Shown here piece after piece: positions 1 to 7,701 of a stretch of DNA of 37,398 nucleotides. Each line of letters begins with the position of its first letter. Position 1 is the stretch's first letter. Below the pieces are notes generated by a model, which was not told the origin of the DNA, did not search any database, and was given only the letters and a program-made list of their open reading frames with translations. A program made the translations under genes and the position numbers. The stretch comes from Rhizobiaceae bacterium (lineage in GTDB: Bacteria; Pseudomonadota; Alphaproteobacteria; Rhizobiales; Rhizobiaceae), in assembly GCA_025458045.1 (NCBI GenBank), contig JALOTE010000015.1, forward strand, positions 1 through 37,398, written 5' to 3'.

Positions 1-138
1 GCGCCGACCATGATCTTCCTCACTGCCGTGTTCGTGTTCCGCGAACCGTTCGACACGGTGCGGGCCATCGCCTTCGCGATGATCTGGACGGCGCTGGCGC
101 TTTACTCGTGGGGGTTGCTGCGCAAGCGGACTCGGTGA
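1..138 (+). CDS. rarD: RarD/EamA-family transporter, C-terminal fragment
   Basis: Only the last 45 codons are in the window, read in frame from base 1 to a TGA at 136-138. The peptide contains FLTAVFVFREPF followed by a hydrophobic stretch ending YSWGLLRKR. This looks like the last membrane segment and basic tail of RarD proteins, a branch of the EamA/DMT superfamily of ten-helix inner-membrane transporters. The substrate is not established for most members (RarD was named after a chloramphenicol-resistance phenotype). The gene converges on the LOG-family gene, with 12 bases between the two stop codons and no visible terminator. The identification rests on a short fragment and could be another EamA protein. 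Confidence 0.7.
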   Translation, partial: APTMIFLTAVFVFREPFDTVRAIAFAMIWTALALYSWGLLRKRTR

Positions 139-150
139 CCGGCCGCCTGC

Positions 151-756
151 TCACAACCGCTCGATGATCCGCGCGTCGCCGTCCGCATGGGCCGTGTCGG
201 CAATCACCTGCAATTGCGGGACGATGTCTTCCGGCTTCTCGATCATGTACATGCGGATGTTGTGGGAGGAATGCAGGAACCCCTGTTCGCGGATGTGGTC
301 GAGCATCACGCGCATCGGGTCCCAGAAGCCCTGCACATTGGCGAAGATCAGCGGCTTGGCATGGTGGCCAAGCTGGCCCCATGTCATCATCTCGATGATT
401 TCCTCAACCGTGCCGATGCCGCCGGGCAGCGCGACGAACGCATCGGACTGCTCGAACATCAGATGCTTGCGCTGGTGCATCGTTTCGGTCACGACGATCT
501 CGGCGCGCGCCGACCGGTGGATGTCGGGGGCTTCCTTGTTCAGCAGAAACTTCGGGATGATGCCGAGAACGCGGCCGCCCTGCGATGCCACGCCGTCCGC
601 CACCGCGCCCATCAGCCCTTTCGTTCCGCCGCCATAGACGAGCCGCAGATTGTTGCGCGCAAGCGATGCGCCAAGCGTGCGTGCCGCCTCGACATAGGCC
701 GCGTCGAGGCCGGGCGACGAGCCGCAATACACACAGACGGATGTGAGGCTTTGCAC
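151..756 (-). CDS. LOG family protein (TIGR00730), cytokinin riboside 5'-monophosphate phosphoribohydrolase-like
   Basis: 201-residue cytosolic protein of the Lonely Guy (LOG) / Rossmann nucleotide-binding family. Members hydrolyse nucleoside 5'-monophosphates, classically cytokinin nucleotides, to base plus ribose 5-phosphate. The N-terminus has VCVYCGSSPG, followed by YGGGTKGLMG (residues 41-50) and the hallmark PGGIGTVEE motif (111-119), preceded by the MHQRKHLM segment. I chose the GTG at 756 because a GGAG lies seven bases upstream and the protein then begins just before the conserved VCVYCGSS strand. A longer ATG start at 873 would add 39 residues with no family counterpart and would overlap the divergent LysM gene. 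The family is secure; the physiological substrate in this organism is not known. Confidence 0.9.
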   Translation of the reverse strand: MQSLTSVCVYCGSSPGLDAAYVEAARTLGASLARNNLRLVYGGGTKGLMGAVADGVASQGGRVLGIIPKFLLNKEAPDIHRSARAEIVVTETMHQRKHLMFEQSDAFVALPGGIGTVEEIIEMMTWGQLGHHAKPLIFANVQGFWDPMRVMLDHIREQGFLHSSHNIRMYMIEKPEDIVPQLQVIADTAHADGDARIIERL

Positions 757-866
757 GGCTGTGCTCCATTTCCGATTCGACCGAACCTTGATCGTGTCGT
801 ATTTGTGAGCCAGTGGAAACCGGGCGGTTGGTCGCGGTTTCGCGGGCAGATTCGGGGTAAGCGAGA

Positions 867-2339
867 ATGGCAATCCACAAGGCGGTCCCCCTGTTGGGCG
901 CAGGGGCTTTTGTCGGCGCAGGCGTGGCTTGGCTTTCCGGGGCGATCGCGCCTTATGGCGTGCCGTCGCCGCTGATCAGCCCCGCTGCCATTTCCGATGT
1001 CGCGCCTCAAGCGGCCAAGGAGGAATTGTCGGCATTGACACAGCAGGCGGCCGAACCCGACCCAGCGAAGCCTGCACCCGAAGCGGGAGCCGAGGCCGCC
1101 GCCGCGGCCGCGTCAGCGCCCGATGTCGCGCCTTCACCGGCCGGGCCCCCGACGCCGACCGTGCCGGGCTTCGACATCGTGCGGGTGCAGCCGGACGGCT
1201 CGCTGGTGCTCGCTGGCCGTGCGCCTGCCGGTTCGGCCATCGACATCATGGCCGGCGACCGCGTCATCGGCTCGGCATCCGCCGACGAAAGCGGGTCATT
1301 CGCGTTCGTGCTCGACACGCCGCTCACCCCCGGCGACTACGAGATCGGACTCGTCGCACGCAGCGGTGACACGGTTTCGGCTTCGGACGAAAAGGCGTTG
1401 GTGCAGATTCCCGAACGTCCCGATGGCGAGGTGCTGGCTGTCGTGACCGCGCCCGGCGCGGCAACCGAGGTTGTCAGCGCGGGCGCACAGGCGCAAGCAG
1501 CGTCACCTGCGACAATCGCCGCGCCTGCAACCGCCGAGGAACTGGCGGCAGTCGCAGCAACCACCGCGCCGCCGCCACCCCCGGCACCTGAACCGGTCGC
1601 GCAGGAACCCGCACAGGCGGCAGGAGAAGCAGTGGAGCCGGCGGGTGTCGTCATCGAACCGCGCATTGCCGCCGTCGAGATCGACGGGGACGATCTGATC
1701 ATTTCCGGTACGGCTGCGCCTGCCGCCATCGTCCGCCTTTACATGGATGATGCAGTGGTGGGCGACGCGCTGGCTGATGCGGCAGGCGGGTTTGCGCTTC
1801 TGTCACGCTTTCCTGTCGCGCCTGGCCAGCACACGGTGCGCGCCGACGTGCTGGCGGCGGACGGCACGGTCATCAGCCGCGCTGTCGTGCCTTTCATCCG
1901 CGAGGCGGGGGAAGCGGTGGCTGTCGCGGCAGCGCCCGCCCCGGTTCCCGTTGCGTCTGGCGGGCAGCCGGCTTCGGGAGTGCAAACCGCTGCGGCTGAA
2001 GTTGCCGCGCCTGAAGTCGAAGCACCGGCACAGCAGCCGGCACAGCAGCCGCTTGTTCCGGCACCTGATTTCGGCCTTGGGTCAAATCCGCCGGGGTTGA
2101 CGGCCCAGACCTCGGTTGTCATCCGCAAGGGGGACACGCTCTGGCAGATTTCGCGCCGTGTCTATGGCAAGGGCATCCGCTTCTCGACCATATACAACGC
2201 CAATGCCAAACAGATTGCCGACCCGGACAGGATCTACCCTGATCAGGTGTTTGTCATGCCGGCCCTGACCGATGACGGCACGCCTGCCGATTTCACCGGG
2301 ATTGATGGCCAAAAATCGGTTGATGTGAAAGTGAACTGA
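867..2339 (+). CDS. Ig-like and LysM domain envelope protein
   Basis: 490 residues. An N-terminal hydrophobic segment (about 5-30) probably anchors the protein in the inner membrane or acts as an uncleaved signal. Alanine/proline-rich linkers follow, with two related Ig-like beta modules: about 101-178 (QPDGSLVLAGRAPAG) and about 269-344 (EIDGDDLIISGTAAPA), each with a G-x-F-A strand and a PG turn. A C-terminal LysM domain lies at about 416-466 (KGDTLWQISRRVYG through DPDRIYPDQVF). LysM binds N-acetylglucosamine-containing glycans, so a periplasmic peptidoglycan-binding role is likely; no enzymatic domain is visible. The ATG at 867 is in good context and the gene is divergent from the LOG gene, 110 bases away. 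Proteins of this layout commonly lie beside an ABC exporter in Hyphomicrobiales. Confidence 0.85.
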   Translation: MAIHKAVPLLGAGAFVGAGVAWLSGAIAPYGVPSPLISPAAISDVAPQAAKEELSALTQQAAEPDPAKPAPEAGAEAAAAAASAPDVAPSPAGPPTPTVPGFDIVRVQPDGSLVLAGRAPAGSAIDIMAGDRVIGSASADESGSFAFVLDTPLTPGDYEIGLVARSGDTVSASDEKALVQIPERPDGEVLAVVTAPGAATEVVSAGAQAQAASPATIAAPATAEELAAVAATTAPPPPPAPEPVAQEPAQAAGEAVEPAGVVIEPRIAAVEIDGDDLIISGTAAPAAIVRLYMDDAVVGDALADAAGGFALLSRFPVAPGQHTVRADVLAADGTVISRAVVPFIREAGEAVAVAAAPAPVPVASGGQPASGVQTAAAEVAAPEVEAPAQQPAQQPLVPAPDFGLGSNPPGLTAQTSVVIRKGDTLWQISRRVYGKGIRFSTIYNANAKQIADPDRIYPDQVFVMPALTDDGTPADFTGIDGQKSVDVKVN

Positions 2340-2403
2340 CGCACCATCCGAGCATCACTCCGGTTGCGCGCTTCGTCCATTGCGGATATATCGGCAAGTG
2401 ACG

Positions 2404-2754
2404 ATGAATGCCGCTCCCGCCCCTGATGATGCCGGTCTTGCCCGCCAGCTTGCTGCGCTGGCCCATCCTGCCCGCCTTGAAATCATCCGCCAATTGGCGC
2501 GCGATGACGGGCGTTGCTGCAAGGATGTCGTGCAGGTTCTGGACCTCGCCCAATCGACCGTGTCGCAGCATTTGAAGGTTCTGGTCGATGCCGGGCTTGT
2601 GCGGTTTTTCGCCGAGGGCAAACGCTCCCGTTACTGCCTCGACCGCGCGGCGCTGACCAGGCTTCGCATCGACATCGATGCCATGCTTGCCCCTTGCGGC
2701 GCTTCGGGCTGCGCATCTCGGACACCTCCTCTCCAACCGGAATCCAGCGTGTGA
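2404..2754 (+). CDS. ArsR/SmtB-family transcriptional regulator
   Basis: 116-residue winged-helix regulator. ALAHPARLEIIRQLA (18-32) is the typical ArsR opening helix. The recognition helix lies in LAQSTVSQHLKVL (48-60) and the wing in RFFAEGKRSRYCL. Five cysteines are present: C38-C39 just before the recognition helix, C78 in the wing, and C98/C103 in the tail. These could be metal or thiol-redox ligands, but this exact pattern does not match a characterised sensor I can name. I used the ATG at 2404; in-frame TTG (2380) and GTG (2398) codons are alternatives because no strong ribosome-binding site decides. The stop overlaps the GTG start of the ABC exporter (GTGA), so the two are translationally coupled. 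Autoregulation with control of the exporter is the simplest reading. Confidence 0.85.
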   Translation: MNAAPAPDDAGLARQLAALAHPARLEIIRQLARDDGRCCKDVVQVLDLAQSTVSQHLKVLVDAGLVRFFAEGKRSRYCLDRAALTRLRIDIDAMLAPCGASGCASRTPPLQPESSV

Positions 2755-4529
2755 CCCAGAAAACAGTATCGTCCGAGCGTGGCCAAACACTCTCCACGCT
2801 GCGCAATCTTTGGCCCTACATGTGGCCGTCCGACCGGCCGGATCTGAAGATGCGCGTCGTCTGGGCGACGGTCTATCTGGTCCTGTCCAAGATCGTGCTC
2901 ATTGGCGTGCCTTATTTCTTCAAATGGGCAACCGACGCGCTGAACAACCAGTTCATCGCGCCGGGCTGGATGCCGACGCTGCTGGCGGCGCCGTTGATGC
3001 TGATTGCCGCCTACAATGCGGCGCGCATCCTGCAAGCCGGCATGAACCAGTTGCGCGATGCATTGTTTGCCTCGGTGGGACAGCATGCCGTGCGCCAGCT
3101 GGCGATGAAGACGTTCACACATGTCCATCAATTGTCGCTGCGCTACCATCTTGAGCGGCGCACCGGCGGCCTGTCGCGCATCATCGACCGCGGCGTGAAG
3201 GGGATCGAATCGATCGTCCGCTTCACCATCCTCAACATGGCGCCAACCGTGCTGGAATTCGCGCTGATCGCGGTGATTTTCGCGCTCGGCTATGGATTGA
3301 TCTACGCGGCCATCGTTGCGGCGACCGTCTGGCTCTATACGTGGTTCACGCTGAAGGCGTCGGATTGGCGCATCACCATCCGCAAGGACATGAACCAGTC
3401 GGACACGGACGCCAATTCCAAGGCGATCGATTCGCTGCTGAATTTCGAGACGGTCAAATATTTCAACAATGAGGAGATGGAGGCGGCCCGCTATGACCGT
3501 TCCATGGCGCGTTACGAAATCGCCGCCACCAAGGCCTGGACGTCGCTCGGCTGGCTGAACTTCGGGCAGGCGGCGATCTTCGGCGTCGGAATGCTGGCGG
3601 TGATGATCCTGTCGGCGATGGAAGTGCGTGCCGGCACGCAGACGCTGGGTGATTTCGTCTTCCTCAACGCCATGCTGATGCAACTGTCCATCCCGCTCAA
3701 TTTCATCGGCTTCATCTACCGCGAGATTCGCCAGGCGCTCACCGACATCGAGGAGATGTTCAACCTGCTCGACGTTGCGCGCGAAGTGCAGGATGCGCCC
3801 GGTGCCATGCCGTTGCGTGTGGACCGCGCGGCGATCCGCTTTGACGAGGTGCATTTCGCCTATCAGCCCGAACGGCCGATCCTGAAGGGCGTGTCGTTCG
3901 AGGTGCCGGCCGGCAAGACGGTTGCCATTGTCGGTCCTTCGGGGGCGGGCAAATCAACACTGTCGCGGCTCTTGTTCCGCTTCTACGACATCCAGTCCGG
4001 AGCGATCACCATTGACGGGCAGGATATCCGCCAGGTGACGCAGAAATCCCTGCGCGCCGCCATCGGCATGGTTCCGCAGGACACGGTGCTGTTCAACGAC
4101 ACGATCCTCTACAACATCCGTTACGGCCGCGTGGAGGCAAGCGAGGCCGAGATCGAGGATTCGGCAAGACGCGCCGCCATCCATGATTTCGTTGCGGGCC
4201 TGCCGGACGGCTACAAATCCATGGTCGGCGAGCGCGGCTTGAAACTGTCCGGCGGCGAGAAGCAGCGCGTGGCGATTGCCCGCACAATCTTGAAGAACCC
4301 GCCGATCCTGATCCTCGACGAGGCCACATCCGCGCTCGACACGGCGACCGAACAGGAAATCCAGGCGATCGCCGAGCGCGGCACGCACCGCGCGCTGCTC
4401 GATCAGGGCGGGCTTTATGCCAAAATGTGGACCCGCCAATTGGAAGCCCGTGACGCGGAGGAGCGCCTGAAAGCCGTCAAGGCGGGCGATGATCTGGGTG
4501 TGGTGGAGCGTGGGCTGAAGGCCGGATGA
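2751..4529 (+). CDS. Atm1/ABCB-type ABC exporter with H-loop region missing
   Basis: 592-residue half-transporter: an N-terminal exporter membrane domain of about six helices, then an ATPase domain. It resembles the Atm1/HMT family, which exports glutathione- or sulfur-linked species from mitochondria and alphaproteobacteria. Visible ATPase motifs are Walker A GPSGAGKS (395-402), Q-loop MVPQD, signature LSGGEKQ (499-505), Walker B ILILDE (D523, E524) and D-loop SALD. The sequence then runs from EQEIQA (534-539) straight into IAERGTH (540-546). In family members these are separated by roughly 35 residues that carry the H-loop histidine (AHRLST) and the strand after it. The reading frame is intact, so this looks like an in-frame deletion; GGCGATCGCC, a perfect palindrome, spans the junction (4364-4373). 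The GTG start overlaps the arsR stop. ATPase activity is doubtful if the sequence is correct. Confidence 0.85.
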   Translation: MTQKTVSSERGQTLSTLRNLWPYMWPSDRPDLKMRVVWATVYLVLSKIVLIGVPYFFKWATDALNNQFIAPGWMPTLLAAPLMLIAAYNAARILQAGMNQLRDALFASVGQHAVRQLAMKTFTHVHQLSLRYHLERRTGGLSRIIDRGVKGIESIVRFTILNMAPTVLEFALIAVIFALGYGLIYAAIVAATVWLYTWFTLKASDWRITIRKDMNQSDTDANSKAIDSLLNFETVKYFNNEEMEAARYDRSMARYEIAATKAWTSLGWLNFGQAAIFGVGMLAVMILSAMEVRAGTQTLGDFVFLNAMLMQLSIPLNFIGFIYREIRQALTDIEEMFNLLDVAREVQDAPGAMPLRVDRAAIRFDEVHFAYQPERPILKGVSFEVPAGKTVAIVGPSGAGKSTLSRLLFRFYDIQSGAITIDGQDIRQVTQKSLRAAIGMVPQDTVLFNDTILYNIRYGRVEASEAEIEDSARRAAIHDFVAGLPDGYKSMVGERGLKLSGGEKQRVAIARTILKNPPILILDEATSALDTATEQEIQAIAERGTHRALLDQGGLYAKMWTRQLEARDAEERLKAVKAGDDLGVVERGLKAG

Positions 4530-4531
4530 GT

Positions 4532-4680
4532 TCACGGGACGTGACCGGAAAAGACGGTGGTGTCTCAGATTGAAATCCTTTTTTGTGACGCCCCCCTTCT
4601 TCTTGGTTCGAGGCTCGCTTCGCTCGCACCTCACCCTGAAGAAGTCGGTGGGCTCGAAGCGCGGATTTCAAGCTGACATG
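4532..4680. repeat. Nested palindromic intergenic repeat, copy 1
   Basis: The gap after the ABC exporter holds nested inverted repeats. The outer arms are TTGAAATCC (4570-4578) and GGATTTCAA (4663-4671). The next arms are CTTCTTC (4596-4602) and GAAGAAG (4638-4644). The core reads TTCGAGGCTCGC...GCTCGCACCTCA. The same core and outer arms recur in other gaps of this window. A separate small hairpin, TCACGggaCGTGA, lies at 4532-4544. No coding potential is visible. Such elements form long hairpins in RNA and may stabilise or end transcripts. Confidence 0.75.
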
Positions 4681-4701
4681 CTGCCGAAACGGCAGACCTT
4701 T
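4681..4701 (+). terminator. Candidate rho-independent terminator
   Basis: CTGCCGaaaCGGCAG (4681-4695) is a six-base-pair stem with a three-base loop, followed by a short T-rich run (ACCTTTTT). It lies after the ABC exporter and just before the ParDE promoter region, so it may end the arsR-exporter transcript. The stem is short, so confidence is modest. Confidence 0.45.
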
Positions 4702-4730
4702 TTGACAGTCTTTGTCAAAGATTGATAGCA
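4701..4730 (+). promoter_or_regulatory. ParDE-1 promoter and operator-like inverted repeat
   Basis: TTTGACAgtcttTGTCAAA (4701-4719) is a perfect 7-base inverted repeat with a 5-base spacer. It contains TTGACA (4702-4707), a consensus -35 box; an AT-rich ATAGCA lies 17 bases downstream (4725-4730). The parD start follows at 4757. Ribbon-helix-helix ParD antitoxins usually repress their own promoter by binding such repeats, so this is a likely autoregulatory operator. Confidence 0.6.
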
Positions 4731-4756
4731 TGATGCGGTATCGATTGGAGCGCGCC

Positions 4757-5014
4757 ATGGCCACGATGAATGTGTCCCTCCCGGACCAGATGAAAGAATG
4801 GGTTGAGGCGCAGGCCGAAAGCGGCCGTTATGCCAACGCGTCGGACTATGTCCGCGATCTCATCCGTCGCGATCAGGTGAAGGCGGAAAAGATCGCCCAC
4901 TGGGAAAAGCTGATCGCGGAGGCGCGCGCGAGTGGCGTAAGCACGCGCACGCCTGACGAGCTTTTCCGGGACATCACCTCCGGCGCGCTTCGTCGGGCCA
5001 AGTCTCCGGTGTGA
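4757..5014 (+). CDS. parD: ParD-family antitoxin (ribbon-helix-helix)
   Basis: 85-residue antitoxin of a type II toxin-antitoxin pair. The N-terminal MNVSLPDQMKEWVE strand and helix, with GRYANASDYVRDLIRRD following, form the ribbon-helix-helix DNA-binding domain. The charged C-terminal half would wrap around and neutralise ParE. I chose the ATG at 4757 because a GGAG lies six bases upstream and the inverted-repeat promoter sits just before it; an in-frame ATG at 4766 is a close alternative. An extension upstream to 4712 would run into the operator. The stop is four bases before the parE start, so the two genes are co-transcribed. Confidence 0.88.
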   Translation: MATMNVSLPDQMKEWVEAQAESGRYANASDYVRDLIRRDQVKAEKIAHWEKLIAEARASGVSTRTPDELFRDITSGALRRAKSPV

Positions 5015-5018
5015 AACC

Positions 5019-5303
5019 ATGGGATATCGCCTTGCAACTGAGGCTGAACTCGATCTCGCTGACCTCTTCGAAATAGGTGAAACTGTTTTCGGCCGGAGGC
5101 AGGCCGAAAAATATCTGGCCGCGCTGCTTGACGTTTTCGCCCTCATCGCATCCCAAGCGCGCATGGCGGCTGAACGCCCGGTGGGTGGCAGCGTCATCCG
5201 GGTTCACCCCTTTGGTTCGAACGTGATCCTGTACGAGATTGACGATGTCGGGATCCTCATCCTGCGTGTCCGCCACGCCCATGAGGATTGGTTGAACGAA
5301 TAG
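5019..5303 (+). CDS. parE: ParE-family toxin (RelE/ParE superfamily)
   Basis: 94-residue toxin partner of the preceding ParD. The pattern YRLATEAELDLADLFEIGE, then GSVIRVHPFGSNVILYEID and a final LRVRHAHEDW, is typical of RelE/ParE folds. ParE members inhibit DNA gyrase, while RelE members cleave mRNA; ParE is favoured by the ParD partner and the HAHEDW-type C-terminus. The protein is full length for the family (about 90-100 residues) with no sign of decay. The pair lies between the ABC exporter and psd, so it looks like an accessory insertion among core genes. Confidence 0.85.
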   Translation: MGYRLATEAELDLADLFEIGETVFGRRQAEKYLAALLDVFALIASQARMAAERPVGGSVIRVHPFGSNVILYEIDDVGILILRVRHAHEDWLNE

Positions 5304-5342
5304 CCGCAGTGATTAGCCAATCGTTCAAACGCGAAGGCTCCC

Positions 5343-5384
5343 GACCAAGGCTTGAAGACCAAGGCTTGCTGACAAAGGCTTTCA
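5343..5384. repeat. Three tandem copies of a 14-bp unit
   Basis: GACCAAGGCTTGAA (5343-5356), GACCAAGGCTTGCT (5357-5370) and GACAAAGGCTTTCA (5371-5384) follow one another with a strict 14-base period. The first two share 12 bases exactly. The array lies directly upstream of the likely psd promoter, so it could be a regulatory array or simply slippage-derived. Confidence 0.7.
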
Positions 5385-5407
5385 AGCGCGCCCGTTCGCG
5401 CCTATAT
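5380..5407 (+). promoter_or_regulatory. Candidate psd-pssA promoter
   Basis: TTTCAA (5380-5385) is separated by 16 bases from CTATAT (5402-5407), a good match to alphaproteobacterial -10 boxes. The psd start at 5441 is about 30 bases downstream. The -35 overlaps the last copy of the 14-bp tandem repeat. This is assigned by eye only. Confidence 0.4.
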
Positions 5408-5440
5408 GGCGGCCATCATTGATCCAGCGCAGGCCGCTTC

Positions 5441-6139
5441 ATGTCCGTCCTCACCTCCATCACCGATGCCATGGTGCCCGTCCGCAAGGAAGGCTATCCC
5501 TTCATCGCGATCTTTTTTGTCGTTGCTTTGGTGCTCGGTTCGCTCTGGTCCGGCTTTTTCTGGATCGGCCTGGGGCTCACGGCATGGTGCGCCTATTTCT
5601 TCCGCGATCCGGAGCGCGTGGTGCCGCAGGATGAGCGGCTGGCGATATCGCCCGCCGACGGCGTGGTCACGGCGGTGGGCCTCGCGCAGCCTCCCTCCGA
5701 ACTTGGGCTGGACGGCGGCGCGCGCCTGCGCATCTCCGTGTTCATGAACGTGTTTTCGGTTCACGTGAACCGTGCGCCTCTCGCGGGCCGCGTCACGCGC
5801 GCCATCCACCGGCCGGGGCAATTTCTCAATGCCGCGCTCGACAAGGCGTCCGATGACAATGAGCGCTCGTCTATCGTGATCGAGTCCGCCCATGGCGAGG
5901 TCGTCAGCGTGCAGATCGCCGGATTGGTCGCGCGGCGCATCCTGTCATGGGCGAAGGAGGGCCAAAGCCTCGGCCAGGGAGAGCGCTACGGCCTCATCCG
6001 CTTTGGCAGCCGCGTTGACGTGTTCCTGCCGGAAGGATGGAACCCGCGCGTCACGGAAGGGCAGACGGCGCTGGCCGGCGAAACCGTGCTGGCCGAATTC
6101 GGCGGTGCCGAAGCTCCGCCCGCCGCACGGCTGATCTGA
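5441..6139 (+). CDS. psd: Phosphatidylserine decarboxylase proenzyme, short form
   Basis: 232 residues. The enzyme decarboxylates phosphatidylserine to phosphatidylethanolamine at the inner membrane. It is made as a proenzyme that cleaves itself and turns the serine at the cut into a pyruvoyl cofactor. Here the cleavage site is in [13 protein letters not shown], between G189 and S190, as in the short GS-type family (the E. coli type has LGST). An N-terminal hydrophobic stretch (about 20-52) would anchor it. [15 protein letters not shown] (99-113) is the conserved strand with the functional histidine. The stop overlaps the ATG of pssA (TGATG), so the two successive pathway enzymes are made from one operon, although pssA acts first. 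Confidence 0.95.
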   Translation: MSVLTSITDAMVPVRKEGYPFIAIFFVVALVLGSLWSGFFWIGLGLTAWCAYFFRDPERVVPQDERLAISPADGVVTAVGLAQPPSELGLDGGARLRISVFMNVFSVHVNRAPLAGRVTRAIHRPGQFLNAALDKASDDNERSSIVIESAHGEVVSVQIAGLVARRILSWAKEGQSLGQGERYGLIRFGSRVDVFLPEGWNPRVTEGQTALAGETVLAEFGGAEAPPAARLI

Positions 6140-6975
6140 TGGACAGCCCGTTTGCGCCGTTCGATCCGGATGGTGACGAGGGTGAGTCCGCCCAAAACGG
6201 CAATGCGCGCGGGGCGCGTCTGCGTGAAGTGCCGCTGCGCAAGCTGATCCCGAACCTCATAACCGTGCTTGCCGTTTGCGCGGGCATCACCGGCATACGG
6301 CTTGCTTATGAGGGCCGGTTTGAACTGGCGGTGGCCATGGTGCTCCTCGCCGCCTTTCTTGACGGAATCGATGGCCGCATCGCCCGTCTCATCAAGGGCG
6401 AGACCCGATTTGGTGCTGAAATGGATTCGCTGGCCGATATAGTCAATTTCGGTGTTGCCCCGGCGCTGGTGCTGCACGCCTTCGTTTTGCACGAGGTCAA
6501 GACGTTCGGCTGGGTTGCCGCGCTCGCCTATGTGGTCGCCTGCGCGCTCCGGCTGGCACGGTTCAACGTGTTGAACATCGGTGTCAAAGACACGAGTTGG
6601 CGGCGGGACTATTTTGTCGGCGTGCCGGCGCCGATGGGAGCGGGGCTTGTGTTCCTTCCATTCTATCTTGGCCAGTTTGGCCTTGCGGAAAGCTTCGGCT
6701 TTGCCGTGTTTTCAACGGTCTACACCGGTTTGGTGGCATTCCTGATGATCAGCCGCCTGCCGGTCTGGTCAGGCAAATCCTACCGCTTCCCGCGCGAATA
6801 TGCCGTGCTCGCCATCATGGGCGCGGTGGTGTTCGCGGGCCTTGTCGCAAGCGAGCCGTGGCTGATGCTCAGCTTGTGCGTGTTGGCCTATCTCGCCTTC
6901 CTCCCTTTCTCCGCGCGGGCTTACCTGCGGCGCGAGCGGGCCGAGCAGGTCACTCCGGCTTCCGGAAATCCTTGA
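6139..6975 (+). CDS. pssA: CDP-diacylglycerol-serine O-phosphatidyltransferase
   Basis: 278-residue integral membrane protein that condenses CDP-diacylglycerol with serine to give phosphatidylserine, the substrate of the neighbouring Psd. The CDP-alcohol phosphatidyltransferase signature DG-x2-AR-x8-G-x3-D-x3-D is complete: D78, G79, A82, R83, G92, D96 and D100. About six to eight hydrophobic segments follow. PNLITVLAVCAGITGI just before the motif is typical of the type II PssA of alphaproteobacteria. The ATG at 6139 overlaps the psd stop. The last 26 bases overlap the 3' end of the convergent SDR gene. Confidence 0.94.
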   Translation: MDSPFAPFDPDGDEGESAQNGNARGARLREVPLRKLIPNLITVLAVCAGITGIRLAYEGRFELAVAMVLLAAFLDGIDGRIARLIKGETRFGAEMDSLADIVNFGVAPALVLHAFVLHEVKTFGWVAALAYVVACALRLARFNVLNIGVKDTSWRRDYFVGVPAPMGAGLVFLPFYLGQFGLAESFGFAVFSTVYTGLVAFLMISRLPVWSGKSYRFPREYAVLAIMGAVVFAGLVASEPWLMLSLCVLAYLAFLPFSARAYLRRERAEQVTPASGNP

Positions 6976-7693
6976 AACGCATGTCGCGCACGCTCCAGAG
7001 GCGGCCCGTTTCGCGCAGCGTCGGGTCGAACACCGGCATGATGCCGGCCGCGGTTTCTGAGGGGTGGGGGATGGAGTTCGGGTCTTCGCCCGGCACCGCC
7101 TGCGCCCGCATGGCGGTGCGCGCCACGCCCGGCTCGACCATGTTGACGCGCAGCGCCGTGTTGACGGTTTCCGCAGCCCAGCACCGGCCCATGGCTTCCA
7201 CTGCTGCTTTGGAGGCTGCATAGACGCTCCAGAACGGGCGGCAGGAATGCGCCGACCCAGATGAGATGATCGCCGCGCGCCCCGCATCTGACGCGCGCAG
7301 CAACGGCTCGACCGAGCGGATCACCCGCCAGGTGGCGGTGACGTTGACCGCCATCACCTTCTCGAACACTTTGGCTTCGACATGGCCGACCGGCGAAATG
7401 ACCCCCAGGATCGCCGCATTGGCCGCCAGAATGTCGAGTTTGCCCCAGCGCTCATGAATGGCGGCACCCAACCGATCCACGCCCGGCCCGTCGGTCACGT
7501 CGAGCGGCACGAGGGTCGCCGAACCACCCCCCGCGCGGATTGCGTCGTCCAGTTCCTCCAGTCCGCCTTGCGTGCGGGCGACCGCGACAACATGCGCGCC
7601 GCGCGCAGCCAGACGCAGCGCCAGATGATAGCCGATGCCGCGCGATGCGCCAGTGACAAGGGCGACACGCCCGGCAAGCGAAAATTCAGTCAT
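6950..7693 (-). CDS. SDR-family NAD(P)-dependent oxidoreductase
   Basis: 247-residue classical short-chain dehydrogenase. The nucleotide-binding TGASRGIG is at 14-21, LAANAAI stands in for the usual NNAG strand, and serines at about 145-147 precede the catalytic Y158-x3-K162 pair (VYAASKAAV). The substrate cannot be deduced from sequence. The ATG at 7693 is eight bases downstream of the purF stop, so this is the last gene of a radA-cvpA-purF-SDR run, an arrangement common in Hyphomicrobiales. It ends inside the tail of convergent pssA (26-base overlap), with no terminator visible between them. Confidence 0.9.
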   Translation of the reverse strand: MTEFSLAGRVALVTGASRGIGYHLALRLAARGAHVVAVARTQGGLEELDDAIRAGGGSATLVPLDVTDGPGVDRLGAAIHERWGKLDILAANAAILGVISPVGHVEAKVFEKVMAVNVTATWRVIRSVEPLLRASDAGRAAIISSGSAHSCRPFWSVYAASKAAVEAMGRCWAAETVNTALRVNMVEPGVARTAMRAQAVPGEDPNSIPHPSETAAGIMPVFDPTLRETGRLWSVRDMRFKDFRKPE

Positions 7694-7701
7694 GCAAAGT
7701 C

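Noticed and set aside
757-873. Longer N-terminus of the LOG protein from ATG 873
   Set aside because: The extra 39 residues overlap the divergent gene and lack family conservation, while GTG 756 has a well-placed GGAG.
2631-3854. Minus-strand open frame of about 407 codons opposite the ABC exporter
   Set aside because: Composition typical of a reverse-frame artefact; the exporter motifs on the plus strand are unambiguous.
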